DNA of 64,000 nt from Pseudomonas tolaasii NCPPB 2192 (GCF_002813445.1 NZ_PHHD01000001.1:2790001-2854000), one strand, 5' to 3'. Counted from the first letter of the stretch, positions 16,666 through 26,607 are shown. The notes: a model not told the origin generated them from the letters alone. Numbers and translations: made by a program.

Positions 16666-18774
16666 ATGACCAAGACTCTCCACCACCGTGCCTGCCATCT
16701 GTGCGAAGCCATTTGTGGCCTGACCCTGGAAACCACTCAGGCTGAGGACGGCAGCCTCGCGATCACCTCGATCAAGGGCGACCCGCAGGACCCCTTCAGT
16801 CGCGGGCACATCTGCCCCAAGGCCGTGGCACTGCAGGACATCCAGAACGACCCCGACCGTCTGCACCAACCCATGCTGCGCGTTGGCAGCGAGTGGCAAC
16901 CGATCCCGTGGGAAGATGCGTTTTCGCTCGTGGCCGAACGGCTGGCGGGCATTCAGGCCCGGCATGGTCAGAACGCCGTGGCGGTCTACCAGGGCAACCC
17001 CAGCGTGCATAACTACGGGCTGATGACCCACAGCAATTATTTTCTCGGCCAGTTGAAGACGCGCAATCGCTTCTCCGCGACCTCCGTGGATCAACTGCCC
17101 CATCACCTCACCAGTTACCTGATGTATGGGCACGGCCTGCTGCTGCCAATCCCGGACATCGACCACACCGATTTCATGCTGATCCTCGGCGGTAACCCGC
17201 TGGCGTCCAATGGCAGCATCATGACCGTGCCTGATGTGGAGAAGCGCCTCAAGGCCATCCAGGCCCGGGGCGGCAGAGTGGTGGTGGTTGACCCGCGTCG
17301 CAGCGAAACGGCGGCGATGGCTGACCAGCACCTGTTTGTACGTCCCGGTGGGGATGCGGCGCTGTTGTTCGGGGTACTCAACACCTTGTTCAGCGAACAC
17401 CTGACCCGTGACAGCCACTTGCCGGTTGCAGGTCTGGATGACGTGCGTCAGGCGATTGCGGGGTTTACCGCCGAGGCCATGAGCCGTCAGTGCGGCGTAC
17501 CTGCCGAGCAGATTCGCCAGTTGGCGCGGGACTTTGCCGCCGCCGACAAGGCGGTGTGTTACGGGCGTATGGGCGTATCGACCCAAGCGTTTGGCACGCT
17601 GTGCCATTGGCTGGTGCAACTGATCAACCTGGTGACCGGCAACCTGGACCGCGTCGGTGGTGCTTTGTGCACCTCGCCGGCCGTGGATTTGGTCGCGTCG
17701 ACAGGCGGCGGGCATTTCAACCGTTGGCAAAGCCGGGTGTCGGGCCGCCCTGAATACGGTGGCGAGTTGCCGGTGTCCGCTTTGGCTGAAGAAATGCTTA
17801 CCGAAGGAGAAGGGCAAATCCGCGCACTGGTGACGGTGGCGGGCAACCCGGTGTTGTCGACGCCCAATGGCCGGCAGCTGGAAAAGGCGCTGGACGGGTT
17901 GGAGTTCATGGTCAGCATCGACCTGTATATCAACGAGACCACGCGCTATGCGGACTTGATCCTGCCCTCGACCTCGGCGCTGGAAAACGATCATTACGAC
18001 ACCACATTCAATATGTTTGCGGTACGCAATGTCACCCGCTTCAACCGCGCGATTCTGCCAAAGCCCGACGGGGCGCTGCATGACTGGGAGATTTTTGTCG
18101 GCCTGGCCAGGGCCTTCGCGGCGCAGGCCGGCGCGACGCTCAAACCGACCCTGCCGCCTGCGCAGATGATCGACTTCGGATTGCGCGCAGGGGCTTATGG
18201 TGATGCTTCCGAGCACAAATTGTCGGTGGCGATGCTGGCCGATCATCCCCATGGCGTTGACCTGGGGCCGCTCAAAGCCAACCTTGCCGCACGTCTGAAG
18301 ACGGCTGATGGCAACGTGCAGGCCGCGCCGGCGGTGATTCTCGCGGACCTGGCGCGGTTTGCCGCGCAACCTGCGCCGTCAGCCGACGAGCTGTTGCTGA
18401 TTGGTCGCCGCCACGTGCGCAGCAATAATTCCTGGATGCACAACTATCATCGCTTGGTGAAGGGCAAGCCGCGCCACCAATTGTTGATGCACCCTGAAGA
18501 CCTTGCCAGCCGCCAATTGAATGATGGCCAGCGTGTGCGCGTCAGTTCGCGTATCGGCATGATCGAAGTGGAGGTGCTGGCCAGCCTGGACATGATGCCC
18601 GGCGTGGTCAGCCTGCCTCACGGATGGGGCCACGGCCGTCCGGGCGTGCAGATGGCTATCGCGAGCAGCCAGCCGGGGGCGAGTGCGAATGACCTGACCG
18701 ACGAGCGGCAACTGGATGAATTGTCCGGAAACGCCGCGTTGAACGGCGTCCCGGTGCAGGTGGCTGCCGCATAA
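16666..18774 (+). CDS. Molybdopterin-dependent oxidoreductase with [4Fe-4S] domain
   Basis: A 702-residue member of the BisC/formate-dehydrogenase family. The start at 16666 (MTKTLHHRACHLCEAICGL) puts the four cluster cysteines near the N-terminus (CHLCEAIC, later HICPKA). Molybdopterin-binding motifs include ILGGNPLASNGS, VVVDPRRSETAAMAD and a C-terminal MopB_CT domain (RVSSRIGMIEVEV, GHGRPGVQ). There is no Tat signal, so it is cytoplasmic. It appears single-subunit; no chaperone or ferredoxin partner is adjacent. Substrate unknown; distant relatives act on formate, biotin sulfoxide or nitrate. Confidence 0.85.
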   Translation: MTKTLHHRACHLCEAICGLTLETTQAEDGSLAITSIKGDPQDPFSRGHICPKAVALQDIQNDPDRLHQPMLRVGSEWQPIPWEDAFSLVAERLAGIQARHGQNAVAVYQGNPSVHNYGLMTHSNYFLGQLKTRNRFSATSVDQLPHHLTSYLMYGHGLLLPIPDIDHTDFMLILGGNPLASNGSIMTVPDVEKRLKAIQARGGRVVVVDPRRSETAAMADQHLFVRPGGDAALLFGVLNTLFSEHLTRDSHLPVAGLDDVRQAIAGFTAEAMSRQCGVPAEQIRQLARDFAAADKAVCYGRMGVSTQAFGTLCHWLVQLINLVTGNLDRVGGALCTSPAVDLVASTGGGHFNRWQSRVSGRPEYGGELPVSALAEEMLTEGEGQIRALVTVAGNPVLSTPNGRQLEKALDGLEFMVSIDLYINETTRYADLILPSTSALENDHYDTTFNMFAVRNVTRFNRAILPKPDGALHDWEIFVGLARAFAAQAGATLKPTLPPAQMIDFGLRAGAYGDASEHKLSVAMLADHPHGVDLGPLKANLAARLKTADGNVQAAPAVILADLARFAAQPAPSADELLLIGRRHVRSNNSWMHNYHRLVKGKPRHQLLMHPEDLASRQLNDGQRVRVSSRIGMIEVEVLASLDMMPGVVSLPHGWGHGRPGVQMAIASSQPGASANDLTDERQLDELSGNAALNGVPVQVAAA

Positions 18775-18858
18775 GGGCCGAGCACTGCGCTGGAATTTTG
18801 CGTTACAATGCGCCACCGTGCCGACCTGTGAGTCGCAAAGTTCCAGCCGAGGTGTTCC

Positions 18859-19197
18859 ATGGATATCATCGAAACGATCAAAGAGCAGATTGCCAACAAC
18901 ACCATTCTGCTTTACATGAAGGGCGCGCCAAACGCTCCTCAGTGCGGTTTCTCCGCGAAGGCTTCCCAGGCCATCATGGCGTGTGGCGAGAAATTCGCTT
19001 ACGTGGATATCCTGCAAAACCCTGAAATTCGCGCCAACCTGCCGAAATACGCCAATTGGCCAACTTTCCCGCAACTGTGGGTGGCCGGTGAACTGGTCGG
19101 CGGCAGCGACATCATCGTTGAGATGGCGGCCGATGGCTCGCTGCAAACGCTGATCAAAGAAGCAGCGGCCAACGCGGCAGCCAAGACTGACGCCTGA
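18859..19197 (+). CDS. grxD: Monothiol glutaredoxin GrxD
   Basis: A 112-residue CGFS-type glutaredoxin: LLYMKGAPNAPQCGFSAKAS carries the single active-site cysteine, followed by TFPQLWVAGELVGGSDI, the glutathione-binding segment. Family role: carries [2Fe-2S] clusters, often with a BolA partner, between iron-sulfur assembly and clients. Its position beside bfr/bfd makes a small iron-handling neighbourhood. A strong terminator follows. Confidence 0.95.
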   Translation: MDIIETIKEQIANNTILLYMKGAPNAPQCGFSAKASQAIMACGEKFAYVDILQNPEIRANLPKYANWPTFPQLWVAGELVGGSDIIVEMAADGSLQTLIKEAAANAAAKTDA

Positions 19198-19209
19198 TTC
19201 GCCTGCAAT

Positions 19210-19247
19210 AAAAAGCCCCGCTTCTCGACAGAGAGCGGGGCTTTTTT
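19210..19247. terminator. Bidirectional terminator between grxD and bfr
   Basis: AAAAGCCCCGCT and AGCGGGGCTTTTTT form a GC-rich stem with A- and T-runs on both sides, between convergent genes. Confidence 0.88.
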
Positions 19248-19266
19248 GTGGCCGATGAACGAGGGC

Positions 19267-19737
19267 TTATTCGCCCATCTGCGATTGCAGGTAGTTCTCC
19301 AGGCTGACTTTGACGATCAGGCCCAGTTGAGTTTCCAGCCAGTCGATGTGTTCTTCCTGATCTTCCAGAATGTCTTCCAGCAACTCACGGCTGCCGAAGT
19401 CGCCCTTGGTTTCGCAGTGGGCGATGGCGGCCTTGAGATCGCTGTGGCTCTTGTGTTCGAACTTCAGGTCGCTGCTGATCATTTCCTCGGTGTGCTCACC
19501 GATATTCAGCTTGCCCAGGTCCTGCACGTTCGGCAGGCCTTCCAGGAACAGGATGCGCTTGATCAGCGCGTCCGCGTCTTTCATGGCCTTGATGGATTCT
19601 TTGTATTCACGCTTGCCGAGCTTTTCCAGGCCCCAATCGTCGTACATGCGCGCATGCAGAAAGTACTGATTGATCGCGACCAGTTCATTGGCAAGGATTT
19701 TATTGAGTTGCTGGATGACTGAGATGTCGCCTTTCAT
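19267..19737 (-). CDS. bfr: Bacterioferritin subunit with degenerate ferroxidase centre
   Basis: A 156-residue four-helix bacterioferritin (MKGDISVIQQLNKILANELV). Met52, the haem ligand, is kept in IKAMKDAD. Counting along the chain, the six di-iron ligands known from E. coli Bfr and P. aeruginosa BfrB read E18, A51 (normally E), D54 (normally H), E94, Q127 (normally E) and H130, so three are replaced. This resembles haem-binding, non-catalytic subunits that co-assemble with a catalytic Bfr; P. putida has two subunit types. The adjacent bfd fits iron release through the haem. Identity is sure; loss of ferroxidase activity is inferred. Confidence 0.92.
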   Translation of the reverse strand: MKGDISVIQQLNKILANELVAINQYFLHARMYDDWGLEKLGKREYKESIKAMKDADALIKRILFLEGLPNVQDLGKLNIGEHTEEMISSDLKFEHKSHSDLKAAIAHCETKGDFGSRELLEDILEDQEEHIDWLETQLGLIVKVSLENYLQSQMGE

Positions 19738-19894
19738 GACTGGGGTCCTGCCCTGTAATAGCTGTGTATGGGCGGAGTTTGAGCGGCGAAAACCTGAGTG
19801 TCAAACCTAAGTTATTGAATAATAAATGAAAATTAATCGGAATAAGAATGTTTGTGTTCCGCGTCTTGGCGCTAACTAATTGAATTAAAGGCAT

Positions 19895-19924
19895 AAAAAA
19901 ACCGGACGCCAGGTCCGGTTCTTT
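19895..19924 (-). terminator. Terminator after bfd
   Basis: AACCGGAC/GTCCGGTT hairpin with an A-run on the left, which becomes a U-run for minus-strand transcripts leaving bfd. Confidence 0.8.
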
Positions 19925-19937
19925 AAAACACGCAAAA

Positions 19938-20156
19938 TTAAGCGTGTGTAAATTCTGCTGAATAGGGGAGCGCAGCCTGGGCTGTTTGTAGCTGCGTCAG
20001 GGTTTCCCGTACCACTTGCTTGGCAAGGCAAGCACATTTGCCGCACTGGCTGGCAACGCCGGTGGTTTCACGCACTTCCTTGTAGCTGCAGCAACCTTCG
20101 TAGATTGCTTCGCGGATTTGTCCGTCGGTGACGCCAGTACAGAGGCACACATACAT
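19938..20156 (-). CDS. bfd: Bacterioferritin-associated ferredoxin Bfd
   Basis: A 72-residue [2Fe-2S] protein. Cysteines at 4 and 6 (MYVCLC) and the GVASQCGKCACLAKQ motif at 38/41 are the four cluster ligands of the BFD domain. It docks at the Bfr haem and passes electrons inward to mobilise stored iron. A Fur-box-like sequence lies about 50 nt upstream, consistent with induction under iron starvation. It is separated from bfr by 200 nt and a terminator, so the two are independently transcribed. Confidence 0.93.
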   Translation of the reverse strand: MYVCLCTGVTDGQIREAIYEGCCSYKEVRETTGVASQCGKCACLAKQVVRETLTQLQTAQAALPYSAEFTHA

Positions 20157-20206
20157 AAGGGAGAACCGTCGCGGGTTTAAGGCTTAAGTGCGATGGATCT
20201 TAATGT

Positions 20207-20224
20207 TAACGAGAATGATTGTCA
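20207..20224 (-). promoter_or_regulatory. Candidate Fur box upstream of bfd
   Basis: TAACGAGAATGATTGTCA resembles the Fur consensus GATAATGATAATCATTATC over its core (GAGAATGATTGTC). It is about 50-70 nt upstream of bfd. Confidence 0.55.
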
Positions 20225-20388
20225 AAGTAGATTCATGGGACTTTGCTCGCACTGACGAACGGTTTTTTCCGTGTATGATGGCCGGTCTTCACGAAGCGTG
20301 ATTGTGTCACAGGGCTGTCGCTTGACCGCGGCAGACTCGGGGCCGGTCCTTTTACTTCAATCGTCACCCTTGCATCAGGAGAAACCCA

Positions 20389-20991
20389 ATGAGCGTACTC
20401 GTCGGCAAACAAGCCCCGGATTTCGACGTACCTGCCGTCCTCGGCAATGGCGAAATCGTAGACAGCTTCAAACTGTCTGAAGCCATCAAAGGCAAATACG
20501 GCCTGGTGTTCTTCTACCCGCTGGACTTCACTTTCGTCTGCCCTTCGGAGCTGATCGCTCTGGACCACCGCATGGACGATTTCAAGGCGCGCAACGTTGA
20601 AGTGGTAGCCGTTTCCATCGACTCCCATTTCACCCACAACGCCTGGCGCAACACGGCCATCAACGATGGCGGCATTGGCAAAGTCAAATACACCATGGCT
20701 GCCGACATGAAGCACGACATCGCCAAGGCCTACGACGTTGAGTCCGAAGGCGGCGTGGCTTTCCGTGGCGCGTTCCTGATCGATGACAAGGGCGTTGTTC
20801 GCTCCCAGATCATCAACGACCTGCCACTGGGTCGTAACATGGAAGAGCTGATCCGTTTGGTTGACGCGCTGCAATTCCACGAAGAGCACGGCGAAGTCTG
20901 CCCTGCCAACTGGAAGAAAGGCGACAAAGGCATGAACGCTTCGCCAGAAGGTGTTGCGGCTTACCTGACCGAGAACGCTGGCAAGCTGTAA
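20389..20991 (+). CDS. Typical 2-Cys peroxiredoxin (AhpC/TsaA family)
   Basis: A 200-residue peroxidase reducing H2O2 and organic peroxides. The peroxidatic Cys51 sits in DFTFVCPSE and the resolving Cys171 in GEVCPANW; the GGIG and C-terminal extension typical of oxidation-sensitive enzymes are visible (INDGGIGK). A strong AGGAG ribosome site precedes the start and a terminator follows. Divergent from bfd, as expected for coupling iron handling to oxidative stress defence. It corresponds by position to PA3529 of P. aeruginosa. Confidence 0.92.
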   Translation: MSVLVGKQAPDFDVPAVLGNGEIVDSFKLSEAIKGKYGLVFFYPLDFTFVCPSELIALDHRMDDFKARNVEVVAVSIDSHFTHNAWRNTAINDGGIGKVKYTMAADMKHDIAKAYDVESEGGVAFRGAFLIDDKGVVRSQIINDLPLGRNMEELIRLVDALQFHEEHGEVCPANWKKGDKGMNASPEGVAAYLTENAGKL

Positions 20992-21006
20992 GCCAGATTC
21001 GCGGGA

Positions 21007-21040
21007 CAAAAAAACCGGCCTGTGAGGGCCGGTTTTTTTT
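21007..21040 (+). terminator. Terminator after the peroxiredoxin gene
   Basis: AACCGGCC-TGTGA-GGGCCGGTT with eight T on the right; the A-run on the left may also serve leftward transcripts. Confidence 0.88.
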
Positions 21041-21174
21041 GTGGCGAGCGGGCTTGCCCCGCGTTGGGCTGCGAAGCGGCCCTATAACCAGGCACCGCGG
21101 TTTTCCTGAATCAATCGCGGTGGCTTTATTGGGGCTGCTTCGCAGCCCAACGCAGGGCAAGCCTGCTCGCCACA
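21040..21174. repeat. REPIN between the peroxiredoxin gene and rnt
   Basis: GTGGCGAGCGGGCTTGCCCC and the inverted GGGCAAGCCTGCTCGCCACA flank a spacer with GGGCTGCGAAGCGGCCC and its complementary counterpart. Same family as 1128 and 63061; it lies between convergent genes. Confidence 0.85.
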
Positions 21175-21183
21175 GGAAGCCGG

Positions 21184-21855
21184 TCAGTCGTTGAAGTCTT
21201 CCCAACCGCCCATGTCTTTCCAGCGATTGACGATGCCGCAGAACAACTCGGCAGTCTTCTCGGTGTCGTAGCGCGCCGAGTGAGCCTCACGACCGTCAAA
21301 GTCGATACCGGCAGCCTGGCAGGCTTTCGCCAGCACGGTCTGGCCATACGCCAGGCCGGCGAGGGTGGCGGTGTCGAAACTGGAGAACGGGTGGAACGGG
21401 TTGCGCTTCATGTCCAGCCGCGCCACGGCGGCGTTCAGGAAGCCCAGGTCGAAGCTGCTGTTGTGGCCCACCAGGATCGCCCGTTTGCAGCCGTTGGCCT
21501 TCAACGCCTTGCGCACGCCACGGAAGATGTCGGTCAGCGCCGCCTCTTCGCTCACAGCCATGCGCAGCGGATGATCGAGCTTGATCCCGGTGAACTCCAA
21601 AGCGGCGGCTTCGATGTTCGCACCTTCGAACGGCTCGACGCGGAAGAAGTGGGTATGTTCCGGGAACACAAAGCCCTGTTCGTCCATGCCGATGGTGGTC
21701 GCGGCAATTTCCAGCAGCGCGTCGGTGGCGCTGTTGAAACCACCGGTTTCTACGTCGATGACAACCGGCAGATAGCCGCGAAACCGCTCGGCCATCGGGT
21801 GACGGGAGCCGCCACCACTGTGCTCGTGTTCGTCATCGTAATGGTCTTCACTCAC
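21184..21855 (-). CDS. rnt: Ribonuclease T
   Basis: A 223-residue DEDDh 3'-5' exonuclease trimming tRNA 3' CCA turnover intermediates and other stable RNAs. The metal-binding acids appear in PVVIDVETGGF (D, E), VGHNSSFDLGFL (D) and AHSARYDTEKTAELF (H and D). The basic/aromatic patches for dimer function are present and length is typical (about 215-224). It overlaps the end of pyrC by 4 nt, forming a pyrC-rnt operon. Confidence 0.95.
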   Translation of the reverse strand: MSEDHYDDEHEHSGGGSRHPMAERFRGYLPVVIDVETGGFNSATDALLEIAATTIGMDEQGFVFPEHTHFFRVEPFEGANIEAAALEFTGIKLDHPLRMAVSEEAALTDIFRGVRKALKANGCKRAILVGHNSSFDLGFLNAAVARLDMKRNPFHPFSSFDTATLAGLAYGQTVLAKACQAAGIDFDGREAHSARYDTEKTAELFCGIVNRWKDMGGWEDFND

Positions 21856-22898
21856 TTGCTTTCCTCCAGCAGGCGCCAGCGCAGTGTCTCACCGGCGCGC
21901 AGCGGGATAACAGTCAACTCGCCAAACGGCAGGCTGGCCGGGGCGGTCCAGTCTTCACGAACCAGGGTGATGCGGTCGGTGTTCGCCGGCAGGCCATAGA
22001 AGCGCGGGCCGTTGAGGCTGGCGAAACCTTCGAGCTTGTCCAGGGCGTTGCGCTGCTCAAACGCTTCGGCGTACAGCTCGATGGCGGCATACGCGGTGTA
22101 GCAGCCGGCACAGCCGCACGCCGCTTCCTTGGCGTGCTGGGCGTGAGGCGCCGAGTCGGTGCCGAGGAAGAACTTCGGGCTGCCGCTGGTGGCGGCGTCC
22201 AGCAAGGCCACCTGGTGGGTGTTGCGCTTGAGGATCGGCAGGCAATAGAAGTGCGGCCGAATCCCGCCCACCAGCATGTGGTTGCGGTTGTAAAGCAGAT
22301 GGTGCGCGGTGATGGTCGCACCAACGTTGGCCGAAGCTTCGTTGACGAACTGCACGGCGTCAGCCGTGGTGATGTGCTCAAACACCACTTTCAGGGTCGG
22401 GAACAGCTCGACCACACGGCGCATGTGCTCATCGATGAAGATCTTTTCACGGTCGAACACATCGACGTCGCCACGGGTGACTTCGCCGTGGATCAACAGC
22501 GGCATGCCGACTTCGGCCATGGCTTCGATGGCGGGCAGGATCTTGTCGATGCTGGTCACGCCGGAATCGGAGTTGGTGGTCGCGCCTGCCGGGTACAGCT
22601 TGGCGGCGTACACGAAGCCGCTGGCCTTGGCCTCACGAATTTCTTCGGGCTGGGTGCGATCGGTCAGGTAGAGCACCATCAACGGTTCGAAGCGGCTGCC
22701 GGCCGGGCGCGCAGCGAGGATGCGCTGGCGATAGGCGTCGGCTTGCTCGGCATTCCGCACCGGAGGTACCAGGTTAGGCATGATGATGGCGCGGCCAAAC
22801 GTGCGCGCTACATCGGCCACAGTTTGGGGTAACGCAGCACCATCGCGAAGATGAATGTGCCAGTCGTCGGGACGCAGCAGGGTCAGGCGGTCGGACAT
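21852..22898 (-). CDS. pyrC: Dihydroorotase PyrC
   Basis: A 348-residue class II dihydroorotase of pyrimidine synthesis. The start at 22898 (MSDRLTLLRPDDWHIHLRDG) is the family start; upstream in-frame codons to 22958 lack support. Zinc ligands: HIH at residues 14/16, the carbamylated lysine in YAAKLYPAGATTNS, HGE, and later histidines in FEHITTAD; the aspartate is in LGTDSAPHA. It is translationally coupled to rnt. Divergent from motY. Confidence 0.95.
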   Translation of the reverse strand: MSDRLTLLRPDDWHIHLRDGAALPQTVADVARTFGRAIIMPNLVPPVRNAEQADAYRQRILAARPAGSRFEPLMVLYLTDRTQPEEIREAKASGFVYAAKLYPAGATTNSDSGVTSIDKILPAIEAMAEVGMPLLIHGEVTRGDVDVFDREKIFIDEHMRRVVELFPTLKVVFEHITTADAVQFVNEASANVGATITAHHLLYNRNHMLVGGIRPHFYCLPILKRNTHQVALLDAATSGSPKFFLGTDSAPHAQHAKEAACGCAGCYTAYAAIELYAEAFEQRNALDKLEGFASLNGPRFYGLPANTDRITLVREDWTAPASLPFGELTVIPLRAGETLRWRLLEESK

Positions 22899-23054
22899 TG
22901 GGGATTCCAGGCGGGTCAATCTGGTGGGAATGCTACCGGAAAAGACTCTTGCAGGCACTCGCTATCAAGTTTTGCTGCACGCGTCCGATATCCCTGGGTA
23001 TGCCTTAACGACGTATGACGCTTTGAAGTGTTGTAGAAACCAGTGGAGCCTCCC

Positions 23055-23963
23055 GTGCGCCAGCATTATCTAGCCCTGCTCAGTGTGTTCGCCAGCCTGC
23101 CTGCGATGGCCCTCACGTTTCAGACACGTCTGGAAAATATTGAGTGGAAGGTAGAAGGCGACCCGTTCGAGTGCCGTCTGACCCAGCCGATCACCGATTT
23201 CGGCTCGGGTGAGTTCGTGCGCCGCGCGGGCGAGCAGGCCACATTTCGTCTCAAAGCCTATAGCGGCGCACTGGGCGCGGGTTCAGCGACACTGTTGGCC
23301 GCCGCAGCACCCTGGCAGCCGGGCCGAGGTGATATCAACCTCGGTGCCGTGCGCGTGGGCAGCGGCGATGTGCTGTTCAACAGCTCTCAGGCCCAGGCCG
23401 GGCGGCTGTTCACCGGCTTGCTCGAAGGCCGCAGCCCCACCGTGCGGCATTACGGGCGTGAAGGCGGTTACTCGGAAATTCGCCTGCTGCCGGTCAAATT
23501 CACCAAGGCCTATAACGACTATCAGCTCTGTACGGCCAAACTGCTGCCGATGAACTACGACCAGGTCAAACAGACCGAAGTCGGGTTCCCCGGTGGTGGC
23601 ATCGAGCTGGACGCGGCGGCCAAGAAGAAGCTGGACGTGGTTCTGGCGTTCCTGAAGGCCGACCCCACAGTCAACCACATCGAGTTAAACGGCCATTCCG
23701 ACAACAGCGGCAACCGCCTGACCAACCGTGATGTCTCGCGCCGTCGTGCGCTGGCTGTCTCGGACTACTTCAAGGCCAACGGCATTCCCGAGTCGCAGAT
23801 CACCCTGCGCTTTCACGGTGAAAGCTACCCGCTGGCGCCCAATACCAATGCCGCCAACCGGGCACGCAACCGTCGCGTAAACATCCAGCTTGAACGGGTG
23901 GCTGCCCCCGAGAAGCCGGCACCGCAAGCCGCTGCACCCGGCAACGCGGCGCACACGACATAA
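23055..23963 (+). CDS. motY: Sodium-type flagellar motor protein MotY (OmpA-domain)
   Basis: A 302-residue secreted protein. The GTG at 23055 (VRQHYLALLSVFASLPAMAL) follows a GGAG site and opens a signal peptide cleaved near AMA-LTF. The N-terminal MotY domain (to about residue 150) is followed by an OmpA-like peptidoglycan-binding domain (IELNGHSDNSGNRLTNRDVS, RFHGESYPLAPNTNAANRA). MotY forms part of the T-ring stabilising stators in Pseudomonas. It is away from flagellar clusters but in the same place, between pyrC and argG, as PA3526 of P. aeruginosa. Confidence 0.88.
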   Translation: MRQHYLALLSVFASLPAMALTFQTRLENIEWKVEGDPFECRLTQPITDFGSGEFVRRAGEQATFRLKAYSGALGAGSATLLAAAAPWQPGRGDINLGAVRVGSGDVLFNSSQAQAGRLFTGLLEGRSPTVRHYGREGGYSEIRLLPVKFTKAYNDYQLCTAKLLPMNYDQVKQTEVGFPGGGIELDAAAKKKLDVVLAFLKADPTVNHIELNGHSDNSGNRLTNRDVSRRRALAVSDYFKANGIPESQITLRFHGESYPLAPNTNAANRARNRRVNIQLERVAAPEKPAPQAAAPGNAAHTT

Positions 23964-24092
23964 AGTGCGACCACCGGTCGCGCACTCGACAGAATCTGTC
24001 GCTTTATCTTCATTTGCTGTCGCGCCCCTGTAATTCCATGGTTTTGGCCGGTAGAATCGACGCCTTTCCGTACAACCCCGTGGAGTGATGGC

Positions 24093-25310
<1,218 letters not shown>

Positions 25311-25328
25311 TTGGTTTTTGTCGTGAGA

Positions 25329-25360
25329 AATGGCCCCTTGTTCAAGGGGCCATTTTTTTT
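25329..25360 (+). terminator. Terminator of argG
   Basis: ATGGCCCCTTG-TT-CAAGGGGCCAT followed by eight T. Confidence 0.9.
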
Positions 25361-25595
25361 GCCTGTGTATAACGAAGTAGCCGGTCATTCTCGATGTTTA
25401 ATCGTGTTTGCCTGGTGTTTATGTTTGTTGTGTTTAAAAGTTGTGATCCGGGTTTTGCTGCGCCTTTGTTTTTACAGGGAAGAATGATTTTTTAACACCT
25501 GAGCAGGAACTATGTCCTACAGAAAAATCACTACTCAACTGTGAGGTGCGTCTAATGCGCTGAAATTTCTGTAGGAATAAAGGAAGTTAGAAAAT
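25361..25595. other. AT-rich gap with an 11-bp inverted repeat
   Basis: This stretch is clearly lower in GC than its surroundings. TCCTACAGAAA (25515-25525) and TTTCTGTAGGA (25566-25576) form a perfect 11-bp inverted repeat around a 40-nt loop. It could be an RNA hairpin or a pair of regulator sites. No RNA family is recognised. Confidence 0.5.
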
Positions 25596-25886
25596 ATGTT
25601 GTATGGAACTAAAAGTGTCGGATCTTTTTCAGTGGTTCATCTACGCGCCTGCCATGCGCAATGGGCATTTGCTGAAAGTCTTGTGAGGCCCGTTTACCCT
25701 GTCGCCCTTGAGTGGGGGATATTTCATTCAAGATATGTACGTCTCCGGAAAGTTCTGAAAGGCTCCATAAAATTGCGTATATCCGAATTAGCGATTTTTT
25801 GTAGGCTCATTCCTATATCGTTGTGGGGTGGGTCTCTGCTTGCCGTTGTTTGGGGGGTAACGCCATGCCAACTGGCAAACGACTAG
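25596..25886 (+). CDS. Possible small protein of unknown function, AT-rich
   Basis: A 96-codon frame starting ATG after an AAAGGAAG site at good spacing. The product is basic with hydrophobic patches (LIPISLWGGSLLAVVWGV near the C-terminus could be one membrane helix). Codon use (AGT, TTT, AAA, TTG) is unlike neighbours. I do not recognise it. It may be a leader of the downstream response-regulator transcript, a recently acquired gene, or a chance frame. Confidence 0.3.
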   Translation: MLYGTKSVGSFSVVHLRACHAQWAFAESLVRPVYPVALEWGIFHSRYVRLRKVLKGSIKLRISELAIFCRLIPISLWGGSLLAVVWGVTPCQLAND

Positions 25887-25935
25887 GCTATTGTGTTTGC
25901 TCTAAATAATTCGAACAGCGAAATTGGACTTTCTC

Positions 25936-26568
25936 ATGAATAAAGTGCTGATCGTGGATGATCATCCCGTCATTCGTCTTGCTGTGCGCATGCTAATGGA
26001 GCGTCATGGTTATGAAGTCGTTGCAGAGACTGATAACGGTGTCGATGCGTTGCAACTTGCACGGGAACATGTACCGGACATTGTCATTCTGGATATCGGG
26101 ATACCCAAGCTCGACGGGCTGGAGGTTATTTGCCGCCTGGCCTCAACCAAGCAGCCGGCGCCGTTCAAGGTGCTGGTGCTGACGTCCCAGGCCCCCGGGC
26201 ATTTCTCCATGCGATGCATGCAGGCCGGCGCGGCGGGTTACGTGTGCAAGCAGCAGGACCTCACCGAGTTGCTCAGTGCCATCAAGGCCGTTCTCTCGGG
26301 CTACAGTTACTTTCCGAACCAGGCCCTCAATTCGGTCCGTTCCACCATGGGTAACGCCAGTGAGGCGGACATGGTCGAACGCCTTTCAGGCCGGGAGATG
26401 ATGGTGTTGCAGCAATTGGCGCGCGGCAAGACCAACAAGGAAATTGCCGACGGCATGTTCCTCAGCAACAAAACCGTCAGCACCTACAAGACGCGTCTGT
26501 TGCTCAAGCTCAATGCGCGGTCCCTGGTAGACCTTATCGAGCTGGCCCAGCGCAACGGCCTGGTGTAG
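25936..26568 (+). CDS. LuxR/FixJ-type response regulator (RocA/BvgA-like)
   Basis: A 210-residue two-domain regulator. The start at 25936 (MNKVLIVDDHPVIRLAVRML) is chosen over an in-frame TTG 12 nt earlier. The receiver domain has the acidic pair DD at 8-9, phospho-acceptor Asp53 (VILDIGIP), a Thr/Ser at LTSQ and the invariant Lys (YVCKQQD). The C-terminal LuxR helix-turn-helix is complete (LSGREMMVLQQLARGKTNKE, LSNKTVSTYKTRLLLKLNA). It resembles RocA1/BvgA regulators that answer to unorthodox sensor kinases; no kinase gene is adjacent, so it is an orphan here. Confidence 0.88.
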   Translation: MNKVLIVDDHPVIRLAVRMLMERHGYEVVAETDNGVDALQLAREHVPDIVILDIGIPKLDGLEVICRLASTKQPAPFKVLVLTSQAPGHFSMRCMQAGAAGYVCKQQDLTELLSAIKAVLSGYSYFPNQALNSVRSTMGNASEADMVERLSGREMMVLQQLARGKTNKEIADGMFLSNKTVSTYKTRLLLKLNARSLVDLIELAQRNGLV

Positions 26569-26607
26569 GAGAGCACGTAACACACGATTGAAGTCTGAAT
26601 AACCGGC

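Noticed and set aside
16552..18369. A long antisense open frame of about 600 codons opposite the molybdoenzyme gene
   Set aside because: Product is His/Arg/Gln-rich with no domain; it arises from codon bias on the opposite strand of a recognised gene. The same holds for long antisense frames opposite mutS, metG and the Mu-type sheath and fibre-hub genes.
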